From DATKIY01 sp963726755 (GTDB lineage Bacteria; Actinomycetota; Actinomycetes; JAHEKZ01), in assembly GCA_963726755.1 (NCBI GenBank), contig CAVSDB010000001.1, positions 1,302,001-1,366,000 on the forward strand: DNA of 64,000 nucleotides, in the 5' to 3' direction. The translations under genes were made by a program, and so were the position numbers. The notes below the pieces were generated by a model. That model was given only the letters and a program-made list of their open reading frames with translations, was not told the DNA's origin and made no database searches. This document shows, piece by piece, positions 36,361 through 43,918 of this stretch. Each line of letters begins with the position of its first letter. Position 1 is the stretch's first letter.

Positions 36361-37321
36361 CTTGCCCGGCGACTCAGCAGTCGCTACCGACACTCGAACT
36401 CCCAAGGAGTTGGCAGAGGCAGCCCTTGCCGACGTCGAGCGAACCCCGGGTGCGGCCAAGCCCGATCCGATCCTGATCGCCACCGGAGTCGTCCGTCGGT
36501 TCGGTGGGCTTACCGCCGTCGACGTCGACCATGTGGAGATTCAACGAGGCGCCATCACCGCCCTGATCGGACCAAACGGTGCCGGCAAGACGACCTTCTT
36601 CAACATCCTGACTGGCTTTGACCAGGTGGACGCTGGCGACTGGACGTTCAACCAAATCCCGCTGAAGGGTGTGGCCGCCTACAAGGTTGCTCGTATGGGG
36701 ATGGTTCGAACCTTCCAGCTCACCAAGGCACTCTCGAAGTTGAAGGTCATCGAGAACATGCGACTTGGGGCAACCGGCCAGAAGGGTGAACACTTCTGGC
36801 AGGCTCTGTTGAGGCCGCTGTGGGCGCCGCAAGAGCGAACGATCACCGAGAAGGCCGAGGAGATTCTCACTCGGTTCAAGTTGGATGCCAAGAAGGATGA
36901 CTTCGCAGGTTCGTTATCCGGCGGTCAGCGCAAGCTTCTTGAGATGGCTCGCTCCTTAATGACTGACCCTGAACTGGTGATGCTCGACGAGCCGATGGCT
37001 GGTGTGAACCCGGCCCTGACCCAGTCGCTCCTCGGTCACGTGAAGGGGCTGCGGGACGAAGGTATGACAGTGCTGTTCGTCGAGCACGACATGGACATGG
37101 TGCGTGACATCTCCGACTGGGTGGTCGTCATGGCTCAGGGCAAGATCATTGCCGAGGGGCCGCCTCACGAGGTGATGCGTGATCAGCGGGTGATCGACGC
37201 TTACCTCGGCGCCCACCACGACCAATCGCTTGCCGAAGTCGCTGAGGAATCCGACCTCGGCCCCCTTGACGTCCTCGAAGGACCAGGCGACTCCTCGTCC
37301 GGGACGGAGACGAAGTCATGA
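36350..37321 (+). CDS. livG: Branched-chain amino acid ABC transporter ATP-binding protein LivG
   Basis: LivG is one of two ATPase subunits of the importer. The 323-residue protein has Walker A GPNGAGKTT, the Q-loop region VRTFQLTKALSKL, ABC signature SLSGGQRKLLEMARSLM, Walker B LVMLDEPMAG, and the LivG-type long insert plus the switch His (VEHDMDMV). It carries an extra acidic N-terminus of about 40 residues and an acidic C-terminal tail. ATG 36350 is preferred over an in-frame TTG at 36341 because AAAGGAG is about ten bases before it. The stop overlaps the livF ATG (ATGA). Confidence 0.94.
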   Translation: MPDDLPGDSAVATDTRTPKELAEAALADVERTPGAAKPDPILIATGVVRRFGGLTAVDVDHVEIQRGAITALIGPNGAGKTTFFNILTGFDQVDAGDWTFNQIPLKGVAAYKVARMGMVRTFQLTKALSKLKVIENMRLGATGQKGEHFWQALLRPLWAPQERTITEKAEEILTRFKLDAKKDDFAGSLSGGQRKLLEMARSLMTDPELVMLDEPMAGVNPALTQSLLGHVKGLRDEGMTVLFVEHDMDMVRDISDWVVVMAQGKIIAEGPPHEVMRDQRVIDAYLGAHHDQSLAEVAEESDLGPLDVLEGPGDSSSGTETKS

Positions 37322-38151
37322 GCGACGACACTCCAACCTCTGGCGACATCAACCGGGCCGAAGAGACCCTTGCGCAAGATCGAGGCTCGGCCTCAACTGC
37401 TCGTGACCGATCGGCTCACCTTTCGGTCGCGTCGGACGCGCTCGTCGTTGCTGACAACCTCATTGCCGGTTACATCCCCGGGGTCAACATCCTCACTGGG
37501 TGCGACCTCTACGCGAAGAAGGGTGAACTCGTCGGGATCATCGGCCCCAACGGGGCCGGCAAGTCCACCTTGCTCAAGGCGATGTTCGGGCTCGTCAAGG
37601 TCAATTCCGGGCAAGTGCTCCTCGACGACCAAGACATCACTGGCCTGCGACCGAACAAGTTGGTCTCCATGGGCGTCGGCTTTGTGCCACAGACGAACAA
37701 CGTCTTCCCGTCCCTGACCATCGAGGAGAACCTCGAGATGGGCGCGTACCAGCGTCCCAAGGCCTTCAAGGAACGTTTCGAGTTCGTCGTATCGCTCTTC
37801 CCGACCCTGGCCGACCGGCGTAAGCAGCCGGCCGGTTCACTCTCAGGCGGCGAGCGTCAGATGGTCTCGATGAGCCGAGCACTGATGATGGATCCTTCTG
37901 TCCTTCTGCTCGATGAGCCGTCGGCTGGCCTGTCCCCCGTGATGCAGGACGAGGTCTTCATCCGAACCAAGCAGATCAACGCAGCTGGCGTGACGGTGAT
38001 CATGGTGGAGCAAAACGCCGCTCGCTGCCTGCAGATCGCCGACCGTGGCTACGTCTTGGACCAAGGTCACAACGCCTACACCGGTACCGGCAAGCAACTG
38101 CTGAAGGACCCCAAGGTCATCGAGCTCTACCTCGGCACCCTGACCGGCTAA
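37318..38151 (+). CDS. livF: Branched-chain amino acid ABC transporter ATP-binding protein LivF
   Basis: LivF is the second ATPase subunit. The 277-residue protein has Walker A GPNGAGKST, the LivF-type VPQTNNVFPSLTIEENLEMGAY Q-loop segment, the signature SLSGGERQMVSMSRALM, Walker B VLLLDEPSAGLSP and the switch His replaced by Gln in VEQNAARCLQIADRGYVL, as is usual for LivF. The first about 40 residues are a hydrophilic extension. It ends the livHMGF operon; a two-tier palindrome and a strong hairpin follow. Confidence 0.94.
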   Translation: MSDDTPTSGDINRAEETLAQDRGSASTARDRSAHLSVASDALVVADNLIAGYIPGVNILTGCDLYAKKGELVGIIGPNGAGKSTLLKAMFGLVKVNSGQVLLDDQDITGLRPNKLVSMGVGFVPQTNNVFPSLTIEENLEMGAYQRPKAFKERFEFVVSLFPTLADRRKQPAGSLSGGERQMVSMSRALMMDPSVLLLDEPSAGLSPVMQDEVFIRTKQINAAGVTVIMVEQNAARCLQIADRGYVLDQGHNAYTGTGKQLLKDPKVIELYLGTLTG

Positions 38152-38159
38152 CGACCAGC

Positions 38160-38205
38160 ATTGCGGTAGTTAGTGGTTGCTATAGCAACCAAAATCTTCC
38201 GCAAT
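38160..38205. other. Two-tier palindrome downstream of livF
   Basis: Outer arms ATTGCGG (38160-38166) and CCGCAAT (38199-38205) are perfectly complementary. They enclose, across symmetric seven-base spacers, an 18-base perfect palindrome TGGTTGCTATAGCAACCA (38174-38191). It starts nine bases after the livF stop. It could form a long imperfect hairpin ending the liv mRNA or be a protein-binding site. No T-tract follows. Confidence 0.6.
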
Positions 38206-38230
38206 CCAACCGATGGAACCCGAGACATAG

Positions 38231-38263
38231 AGAAGGGGCCCGGCCAATGGCCGGGCCCCTTCT
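38231..38263. terminator. Bidirectional intrinsic terminator between liv operon and binding-protein gene
   Basis: A perfect 15-base-pair stem AGAAGGGGCCCGGCC (38231-38245) pairs with 38249-38263 around a three-base loop AAT. The last pairs give AGAA/TTCT ends, so a short T-rich stretch is read on either strand. It lies between convergent genes and can serve both livF and the binding protein. Confidence 0.85.
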
Positions 38264-38273
38264 GCTAGTTACT

Positions 38274-39632
38274 TCAGCTTGCGCTGTTCGGTCCGATGCC
38301 CTGCGAGACCATCTCGTTGATGATCTTGCCGGACTCGTCGAATCCGATCAGCACGATCGCCTCTGGATCACTGTCGGCGACCTTGCTCACCTGCGCGTTG
38401 AAGCTGGTGGCACCTTCGTCGTAGAAGGCGGTCTGTACGACCTGTGCACCACTGGACTCGAGGTTCGTCGTCACCGAATCCGCTAGACCCTGGCCATACG
38501 AGTCGTTACGGACGATGAGGGCGATGCGCTGGTAGCCATCGCTGACCACCTTGTTCGCCAGTACGCGACCCTGCAGAACGTCTGACGGAGCGGTACGGAA
38601 GTACAGCCCGCCATCTGGGTAGGTCGTGAGCTCTGGCGAGGTGTTGGCTGGCGAGAACATCACAACGCCGGCACCAGTCACCTTGTCGATGACGGTCAGT
38701 GCCACACCGGACGATGCCGGGCCGACAATCGCGTCCACACCCTGCTGCAGGTGCTTGTCGACGGTCAGCTGGGCGGTGTCAGTCGTGGTGTCACCGGAGT
38801 CACCTGGCAGGAACTTGACGTCCTTGCCCAGCACGCCTCCAGCAGCGTTGATCTTCTGCAGCGCCAACTTGACGCCAGCGGTTTCCGGCGGCTCCAGCGA
38901 AGACAGCGAACCGGTGATCGGCAGCAAGCCACCGATAACCAACGTGCCATCCGAGCCGTCGTTGACCTTGGTGCTGGCCTTAGGCGGCGTGTCCGTGCTC
39001 GGCTCCAACGTGCCCTCTTCGAACTGGACAGGGGTGTTGGGGTCGTCAGGGGCGTTCAAGCCGGGGACGGTGTTCTGGTCGTCGTAGGTGTAGATCCCGA
39101 TCGTCGCGGCGGTCGGGTCACCGAACTGGTCGAACTCAACCGGGCCAGAGACACCGTTGTAGTCGATGTCCTCGCCCTGCTTGAGCAGGTCGTTGCAGTC
39201 TTTGAACGAAGTGCAAGCGGTACCGCCACTGGAAACGTCCTGCATTTCCGCAGCGATCTTGATCCCGGTATCGGACTTCGCCTGCGCCGCCGCCAATGCG
39301 ATCAAGTTCACTGCGTCGTATGACTCAGGGGCGTAGGAGTAGCCAACGTCGGGAAGGCTTGAGTCAATGGCATTCAACTCGTCCTTGAAGTCCGCCGTGG
39401 TGGGGGCGCCTGGAAGGCTGCCCTGCACGCCGGTCATGGTTCCTGCAGGAAGCTTGCCGATCGGCCCAGTTCCCACGTTTCCGTCGACTAGGTACAACGG
39501 CGTGCCAGTCGATGCTGGCGCAGCGGCGGAACTGGAACTACCGGAGTCATCACTGCCGCCACAGGCAGCCAAAATGAGTCCAGCGACACCAGCCACCGCA
39601 ACGAGTCGCCATGTGGCGTTCGTACGGATCAT
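38274..39632 (-). CDS. Branched-chain amino acid-binding lipoprotein with circularly permuted halves
   Basis: This is the substrate-binding protein expected to serve the adjacent LivHMGF importer. The 452-residue protein begins with a lipoprotein signal (LILAAC, Cys24) and a Ser/Ala-rich tether. Residues 44-190 match what is normally the C-terminal half of Leu/Ile/Val-binding proteins (LYLVDGNVG, LPGAPTTADF, YAPESYDAVNL, DIDYNGVSGPVEF, ATIGIYTY). A linker follows, and residues 229-449 match the normal N-terminal half (GTLVIGGLLPITGSL, INAAGGVLGKDV, GPASSGVALTVIDK, YFRTAPSDVLQG, SYGQGLADSV). It stops at GIGPNSAS, where normal homologues continue into LYLVDGN. No frameshift is needed. Family membership is clear; retained binding is inference. 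Confidence 0.88.
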   Translation of the reverse strand: MIRTNATWRLVAVAGVAGLILAACGGSDDSGSSSSAAAPASTGTPLYLVDGNVGTGPIGKLPAGTMTGVQGSLPGAPTTADFKDELNAIDSSLPDVGYSYAPESYDAVNLIALAAAQAKSDTGIKIAAEMQDVSSGGTACTSFKDCNDLLKQGEDIDYNGVSGPVEFDQFGDPTAATIGIYTYDDQNTVPGLNAPDDPNTPVQFEEGTLEPSTDTPPKASTKVNDGSDGTLVIGGLLPITGSLSSLEPPETAGVKLALQKINAAGGVLGKDVKFLPGDSGDTTTDTAQLTVDKHLQQGVDAIVGPASSGVALTVIDKVTGAGVVMFSPANTSPELTTYPDGGLYFRTAPSDVLQGRVLANKVVSDGYQRIALIVRNDSYGQGLADSVTTNLESSGAQVVQTAFYDEGATSFNAQVSKVADSDPEAIVLIGFDESGKIINEMVSQGIGPNSAS

Positions 39633-39880
39633 TCAGTACTCCTTGCCGATCGGGTCCAACGACCCTCTGTTACCGGTACCGGAGGGATCCGGCACGTATG
39701 TTGATCGGAACCTAGTGGGTCTACCAGCCTCGACGCAGCCCTTGACCCCGTGTCGGAACCGGGTCGTTGTGCCATCGTGACCTTGCTAGTGGGTGATTCG
39801 AGTCGGTTCGGGGACTACCCATAGAATCTGGCGCAGATTCAGGCGACCCGTCCGCCTTGGCACGCGGGTCGGCTGATTAC

Positions 39881-39954
39881 GCCCCTGTAGACCAACCGGC
39901 AGAGTCGGTGGACTCAAAATCCATACAGTGTGGGTTCGACTCCCACCGGGGGCA
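39881..39954 (+). tRNA. tRNA with anticodon CAA (Leu, UUG codons), atypical class I form
   Basis: A cloverleaf can be drawn. The acceptor stem is GCCCCTG/CGGGGGC with one G-U pair. The D arm starts GAC/GTC with the loop GG present. The anticodon stem GTGGA/TCCAT encloses loop CTCAAAA (anticodon CAA at 39915-39917). The T arm is GTGGG-TTCGACT-CCCAC, with discriminator A followed by CC. The variable loop is only five bases (ACAGT), whereas bacterial tRNA-Leu normally has a long variable arm. CCA is only partly encoded (ACCG). Confidence 0.8.
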
Positions 39955-39969
39955 CCGCCCGGAACCTTC

Positions 39970-40006
39970 GAGGTTCGGCAGCTAGAGGTTCGGCGGCTGG
40001 AGGTTC
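39970..40006 (+). repeat. Short tandem repeat, 15-base period
   Basis: GAGGTTCGGCAGCTA, GAGGTTCGGCGGCTG and a partial GAGGTTC follow each other directly, between the tRNA and the next gene. The final partial copy supplies GGAGG of the ribosome-binding site for the ATG at 40008. Confidence 0.7.
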
Positions 40007-40007
40007 A

Positions 40008-40661
40008 ATGCACGGCTTCACCGAAGTGGCCGTGCGGTTGCGCTCCCCGCGGTCGGCCGCGATAGCCGGCATTGCGTTCGGTTTGATCCTCGGAACCGTC
40101 ATCGTCTTGCTTCGGACGTCGGTGACCCACTTCACTGACGATCCGTCGAATTGGCTCAATGCGCCCTCGGGTCGAGGAACCGTGACCTTGGCCATGAACC
40201 TCATTCCGTTCGCCGGGATTGCGTTCTTGTGGTTCATCGGCGTGGTTCGCACCCGGCTCGGTGACTTGGAGGACCGGCTGTTCGCCACGGTGTTCCTCGG
40301 GTCAGGACTGCTCTTCGTCGCGACGCTGTTCGTCGCCGCCGCCGCCATCGGGAGTTTGTTGGTACTCAGTGCCCATGGTGAGGCCCCCAGCGCCGACACT
40401 CAGCGCTTCGTCGGAGCATTCGTCGGCACCCTCATGGGAGCTTTCGGTGCGCGAATGGCAGCGGTGTTCACGTTGACGGTGACGACTCTCGGCTGGCGCA
40501 CCCGGTTGATTCCCCCTTGGTTGGTGACGCTGGGTTACGCCGTCGCGATCGCGCTGCTGTTGACCCCACCCGTCAGCGGATGGTCGCAATTGTTATTTCC
40601 CTGGCTGGGTGCTGCTCCTGAGTTGCCACCTGCTGTACGTCTCGCTGCGGGACGGCGATAA
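40008..40661 (+). CDS. Uncharacterised polytopic membrane protein
   Basis: The 217-residue product has about five hydrophobic segments, starting around residues 17-36 (AAIAGIAFGLILGTVIVLL), 61-79, 97-122, 140-165 and 173-190. I do not recognise a named family. ATG 40008 is preceded by GGAGG four bases away; the frame remains open upstream into the tRNA but that part is not coding. The stop overlaps the next ATG by one base (TAATG), so it is co-transcribed with the following membrane protein. Function unknown. Confidence 0.75.
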   Translation: MHGFTEVAVRLRSPRSAAIAGIAFGLILGTVIVLLRTSVTHFTDDPSNWLNAPSGRGTVTLAMNLIPFAGIAFLWFIGVVRTRLGDLEDRLFATVFLGSGLLFVATLFVAAAAIGSLLVLSAHGEAPSADTQRFVGAFVGTLMGAFGARMAAVFTLTVTTLGWRTRLIPPWLVTLGYAVAIALLLTPPVSGWSQLLFPWLGAAPELPPAVRLAAGRR

Positions 40662-41348
40662 TGCCAACCCCGTCGGCGGATACTGTGACGTCCGCCGAGA
40701 GCATGGTGCGCGGTGAGCGTCGATGGCCAATGGCGCTCGCGGTCATCACCGTCGGAGTCCTCCAGCAACTGCTGCCCGAAGACTTCCGAACCGCGCCGTT
40801 CTTGTTCTACCTCTACCCGATCGTGCTGACTGGGTTTCTCATCGTGCTTGATGATCGGTGACCCAGGACGGATCGACCGCGACCGCCGATGGTTACGCAT
40901 CACATCGGCCTCGCTGGTCGCATTCCTCACTTTTGGCACGGCCCTAGCCACGGTACGGCTGGTCCTCGGAATCGTCCGGAACGCCTCATTCGCCAGTGCA
41001 GGCCAACTGTTGACGATCGGCGCGATCGTCTGGGTGACCAACGTCATCGCGTTCGCGCTCTGGTACTGGGACATGGATTCCGGCGGACCTGCTGCTCGGG
41101 CGATCGGCAGGACCGACGTGAGGCCGTCGTTCGTGTTTCCTGAAATGTCGCTGCCAGAACTGGTCGGCCCAGGCTGGTACCCACACTTCGTCGACTATCT
41201 GGCGCTGTCGTTCAACACCGGACTGGCCTTCAGCCCAACGGACGTTTCAGCGATCCGACGTTGGGCCAAGGTCCTCATGATTTTGGAGTCCATGATCTCC
41301 CTGACGCTCGCCGCCCTCGTCCTCGCGCGAGCCATCAACATCCTCTAA
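40661..41348 (+). CDS. Uncharacterised actinobacterial membrane protein (apparent frameshift)
   Basis: Two frames form one recognisable protein. The first 66 residues end ...FLFYLYPIVLTGFLIVL. The second frame continues IGDPGRIDRDRRWLRITSASLVAFLTFG, then WVTNVIAFALWYWDMDSGGPAARA and FVDYLALSFNTGLAFSPTD...RWAKVLMILES, a pattern common in unnamed actinobacterial membrane proteins. A single-base shift near 40846-40858 joins them to about 228 residues with four or five membrane segments. Its end overlaps the convergent nusB by 102 bases. Function unknown. Confidence 0.72.
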
Positions 41349-41768
41349 ATCTCGTACGTGTCGTTCGAGTTCTGGCTTCACGTCGATCAACCGTCCGAGC
41401 AGGCCGTTGACGAAGCCCGGCGACTCATCGGTGGACAAGTCTTTCGCGAGTTCGACTGCCTCATCGACGGCGACCGCATCGGGTACGTCGTCGGACCACA
41501 AGATCTCGTAGACCCCGATCCGCAAGACTGCGCGATCGACCGCAGGCATCCGCTCGAGCGGCCAGTCGACGGAGTGTTCTTGCAGCCAGACGTCGATCTC
41601 TGACTGATGCGCGACGACGCCCTCGACCAGTTCGATCGAGTAGGGGCTGACCACCGCATCACCGCGGCTCTGTCGCTGTTCGAGTACCTCAGTTGGTGTC
41701 CGACGGCGTTGGTCTGCCTCGAAGAGCACGTCCACCGCGCGCTTGCGGGCCTTGCTGCGTGCACCCAC
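41247..41768 (-). CDS. nusB: Transcription antitermination factor NusB
   Basis: NusB binds boxA RNA with S10 and promotes rRNA transcription antitermination. The 173-residue protein begins ARSKARKRAVDVLFEADQR, then shows RMPAVDRAVLRIGVYEIL and AVDEAVELAKDLSTDESPGFVNGLLGRL, all typical. Normal NusB proteins end soon after that point. Here an extra about 35 hydrophilic residues run antisense into the neighbouring membrane protein gene, so the real stop may be earlier and hidden by an indel. The GTG start is two bases after the efp stop. Confidence 0.93.
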   Translation of the reverse strand: MGARSKARKRAVDVLFEADQRRRTPTEVLEQRQSRGDAVVSPYSIELVEGVVAHQSEIDVWLQEHSVDWPLERMPAVDRAVLRIGVYEILWSDDVPDAVAVDEAVELAKDLSTDESPGFVNGLLGRLIDVKPELERHVRDLEDVDGSREDEGGERQGDHGLQNHEDLGPTSDR

Positions 41769-41770
41769 GG

Positions 41771-42331
41771 TTAGTTGGCGCGCCCGAGGTAACTGCCGTC
41801 ACGCGTATCGACCCTTACCTTCTCGTCGGGACCGATGAAGAGCGGAACCGCGATCTCATAACCGGTTTCAAGAGTGGCGGGCTTAGTGCCACCGGTCGAG
41901 CGATCCCCCTGCATGCCAGGTTCGGTGTAGGTGATGGTCAGCTCGACGGACGCGGGAAGCTCAATGTAGAGCGGGTTGCCATCGTTGGTCGCAACGACCG
42001 CCATTTGGCTCTCGAGCATGAAGTTTCGGGCATCGCCCACCGTTGCGGCTGGTACATGCAACTGGTCGTAAGTACCGGTATCCATGAACACGAAGTCGTC
42101 GCCATCGGCGTAGAGATACTGCATCTCTCGCTTGTCCACGTTGGCGGTTTCGACCTTGACCCCGGCGTTGAACGTCTTTTCAACGACCTTGCCCGACAGC
42201 ACGTTCTTCAACTTGGTACGAACGAACGCGCCGCCTTTACCGGGCTTCACGTGCTGGAACTCGACGACGGCCCACAACTGGCCGTCGATCCTGAGCACCA
42301 GGCCGTTCTTCAGATCGTTACTTGTTGCCAC
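41771..42331 (-). CDS. efp: Translation elongation factor P
   Basis: EF-P relieves ribosome stalling at consecutive prolines. The 186-residue protein contains the three-domain fold with tip loop KPGKGGAFVRTK, where Lys32 is the residue that reaches the peptidyl-transferase centre. The C-terminal signature TYTEPGMQGDRST and GYEIAVPLFIGPDEKVRVDTRDGSYLGR is complete. No modification-enzyme gene is seen nearby. It lies in the conserved pepQ-efp-nusB order and 33 bases after the aminopeptidase gene. Confidence 0.97.
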   Translation of the reverse strand: MATSNDLKNGLVLRIDGQLWAVVEFQHVKPGKGGAFVRTKLKNVLSGKVVEKTFNAGVKVETANVDKREMQYLYADGDDFVFMDTGTYDQLHVPAATVGDARNFMLESQMAVVATNDGNPLYIELPASVELTITYTEPGMQGDRSTGGTKPATLETGYEIAVPLFIGPDEKVRVDTRDGSYLGRAN

Positions 42332-42364
42332 GTGCTGTCGTCTCCTGAGGTGTGGTCACGGGCG

Positions 42365-43447
42365 TCAGTCGAGGACCAACAATTCCCGGGAGGTGTTCGT
42401 CAATACTTCGACCCGGTCGTGATGAACGACGACGGTGTCCTCGATTCGCACTCCGCCGCGCCCGGCAAGGTAGATGCCGGGCTCAACCGTCACCGGGACG
42501 GCTGCTGCCAGTCTATCGGCTGAGTTTCGCCCCAAGAATGGCGCCTCGTGGATGCGCAGCCCGACTCCGTGCCCCAAACCGTGACCGAACGCGTCGCCGA
42601 AACCTGCTTGTTCGATAACCGAACGGGCGGCATGGTCGACATCGGCTGCCGCAGCGGTGGCCGTCAGGGCGGCACGTCCGGCCGCTTGCGCCTCAGCTAC
42701 CACGGCGTAGATCTCCGATTGCCAATCGCTGGGTCCTCGACCGACTAATACCGTGCGCGTCATATCAGCGTGGTACCCGGCGACCCGGCCCCCGAAGTCC
42801 ATCTTGAGAAGGTCGCCGCGCTCGACTTCTCGCTCGGTCGGGCTGTGGTGGGGAATCGCGCTGTTCTCCCCTGTCGCCACGATGGTTTCGAAGGCCGGTT
42901 CATCTCCGGTGAGATCACGAAGCGCATCGTCCAACCAACGAGCGATCTGGCGTTCCGTCACGCCAGGATGTACCTGCGGTAACACCAGCGCCAATGCTTG
43001 GTCAGTCGCCGCACACGCTTGGCGCAGATACGACAACTCGGTTTCGTCTTTCACCATGCGCTGCTCGGTCACGAGACCGCCGACCGGTATCAACTCGCAA
43101 GAACTCGTGGCAGCCAACTCGGCGAACTCACGAACGGAAAGGGCCTCGTCCTCGAATCCCACCGTCGAGTGTCCTTGACCGGCCGCCAGCGCAATCAGGG
43201 CTGCCGCACATTCACGAGTGATGACGCTCGGTACGTCAGGGCATTGCTCGCTGGCCGGGATCTCGTAGCGAGAATCGGTTGCCAGCGTGCTGCCCCCGTC
43301 TGCCAGCAACATGAACGCGCCATTGGATCCGGTGAAGCCCGTTAAGTGTTGAACATTAACCAGATCGGTGACGAGAACGGCCGACATGTCTCGAGAAACC
43401 ATTGCTGCGGCCAGCCGCTGTCGTCGCGCGTTCTCGATGTCAGGCAC
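42365..43447 (-). CDS. pepQ: M24-family Xaa-Pro aminopeptidase/dipeptidase
   Basis: This is a predicted cytosolic metallopeptidase cleaving next to proline. The 360-residue protein has an N-terminal creatinase-like domain (LVTDLVNVQHLTGFTGSNGA) and a pita-bread catalytic domain. Metal ligands are the two Asp residues in LKMDFGGRVAGYHADMTRT, the His in GHGLGHGVGL and the two Glu residues in VTVEPGIY and GGVRIEDTVVV. Length suits the group found between aroQ and efp in actinobacteria. PepQ versus PepP specificity cannot be decided from sequence alone. Confidence 0.92.
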   Translation of the reverse strand: MPDIENARRQRLAAAMVSRDMSAVLVTDLVNVQHLTGFTGSNGAFMLLADGGSTLATDSRYEIPASEQCPDVPSVITRECAAALIALAAGQGHSTVGFEDEALSVREFAELAATSSCELIPVGGLVTEQRMVKDETELSYLRQACAATDQALALVLPQVHPGVTERQIARWLDDALRDLTGDEPAFETIVATGENSAIPHHSPTEREVERGDLLKMDFGGRVAGYHADMTRTVLVGRGPSDWQSEIYAVVAEAQAAGRAALTATAAAADVDHAARSVIEQAGFGDAFGHGLGHGVGLRIHEAPFLGRNSADRLAAAVPVTVEPGIYLAGRGGVRIEDTVVVHHDRVEVLTNTSRELLVLD

Positions 43448-43477
43448 TAGGCGACGGTAGCAGCGGTCGAGTCAGTC

Positions 43478-43918
43478 TCAGGGTTCGTGCGAGATGGCTT
43501 GCAGCGCTAGCAGGTAGGAGGCCAAACCGAATCCGGCGATCGTGCCGCTCGCAACCGAAGCCACCACGGAGTTGTGACGAAACTCCTCACGGGCGGCGGG
43601 GTTGGTGAGGTGCACCTCGATGAGCGGTGCAGTTCGCGCCGCGACTGCGTCTCGGAGCGCGTAGGAATAGTGCGTGAACGCCGCGGGGTTCAGCACGACC
43701 GGGATGGACCGTTGGCTGGCCTCATGCAGCCAGCCCACGAGTTCGGCCTCGTCATCGGTCTGGCGGACGTCGACAGCTAGACCCAGTGATTCGCCAGCCT
43801 GAGTGCAGGCCTGCGCGACATCTGCCAGGGTGGCTGACCCGTACACCTCTGGCTCACGAGATCCCAGTTGTCCAAGATTCGGGCCGTTAAGGACCCACAC
43901 GTCACGTGTTTCGCTCAC
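43478..43918 (-). CDS. aroQ: 3-dehydroquinate dehydratase, type II
   Basis: AroQ dehydrates 3-dehydroquinate to 3-dehydroshikimate in the shikimate pathway. The 146-residue protein has the type II motifs VLNGPNLGQLGSREPEVYG (with the active-site Arg and Tyr), NPAAFTHYSYALRDA, and EVHLTNPAAREEFRHNSV. The frame is open for 99 codons upstream inside aroB, but the GTG at 43918 overlaps the aroB stop (GTGA) and gives the normal N-terminus and length. It is the last aro gene of the aroC-aroK-aroB-aroQ operon. Confidence 0.95.
   Translation of the reverse strand: MSETRDVWVLNGPNLGQLGSREPEVYGSATLADVAQACTQAGESLGLAVDVRQTDDEAELVGWLHEASQRSIPVVLNPAAFTHYSYALRDAVAARTAPLIEVHLTNPAAREEFRHNSVVASVASGTIAGFGLASYLLALQAISHEP

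Noticed and set aside
38274..39632. The swapped binding-protein order being a simple misassembly of two tandem genes
   Set aside because: Collapse of tandem normal copies would not leave one intact frame with a single signal peptide, a new linker and a stop exactly at the interlobe boundary followed by a terminator; still listed as something raw reads should test.
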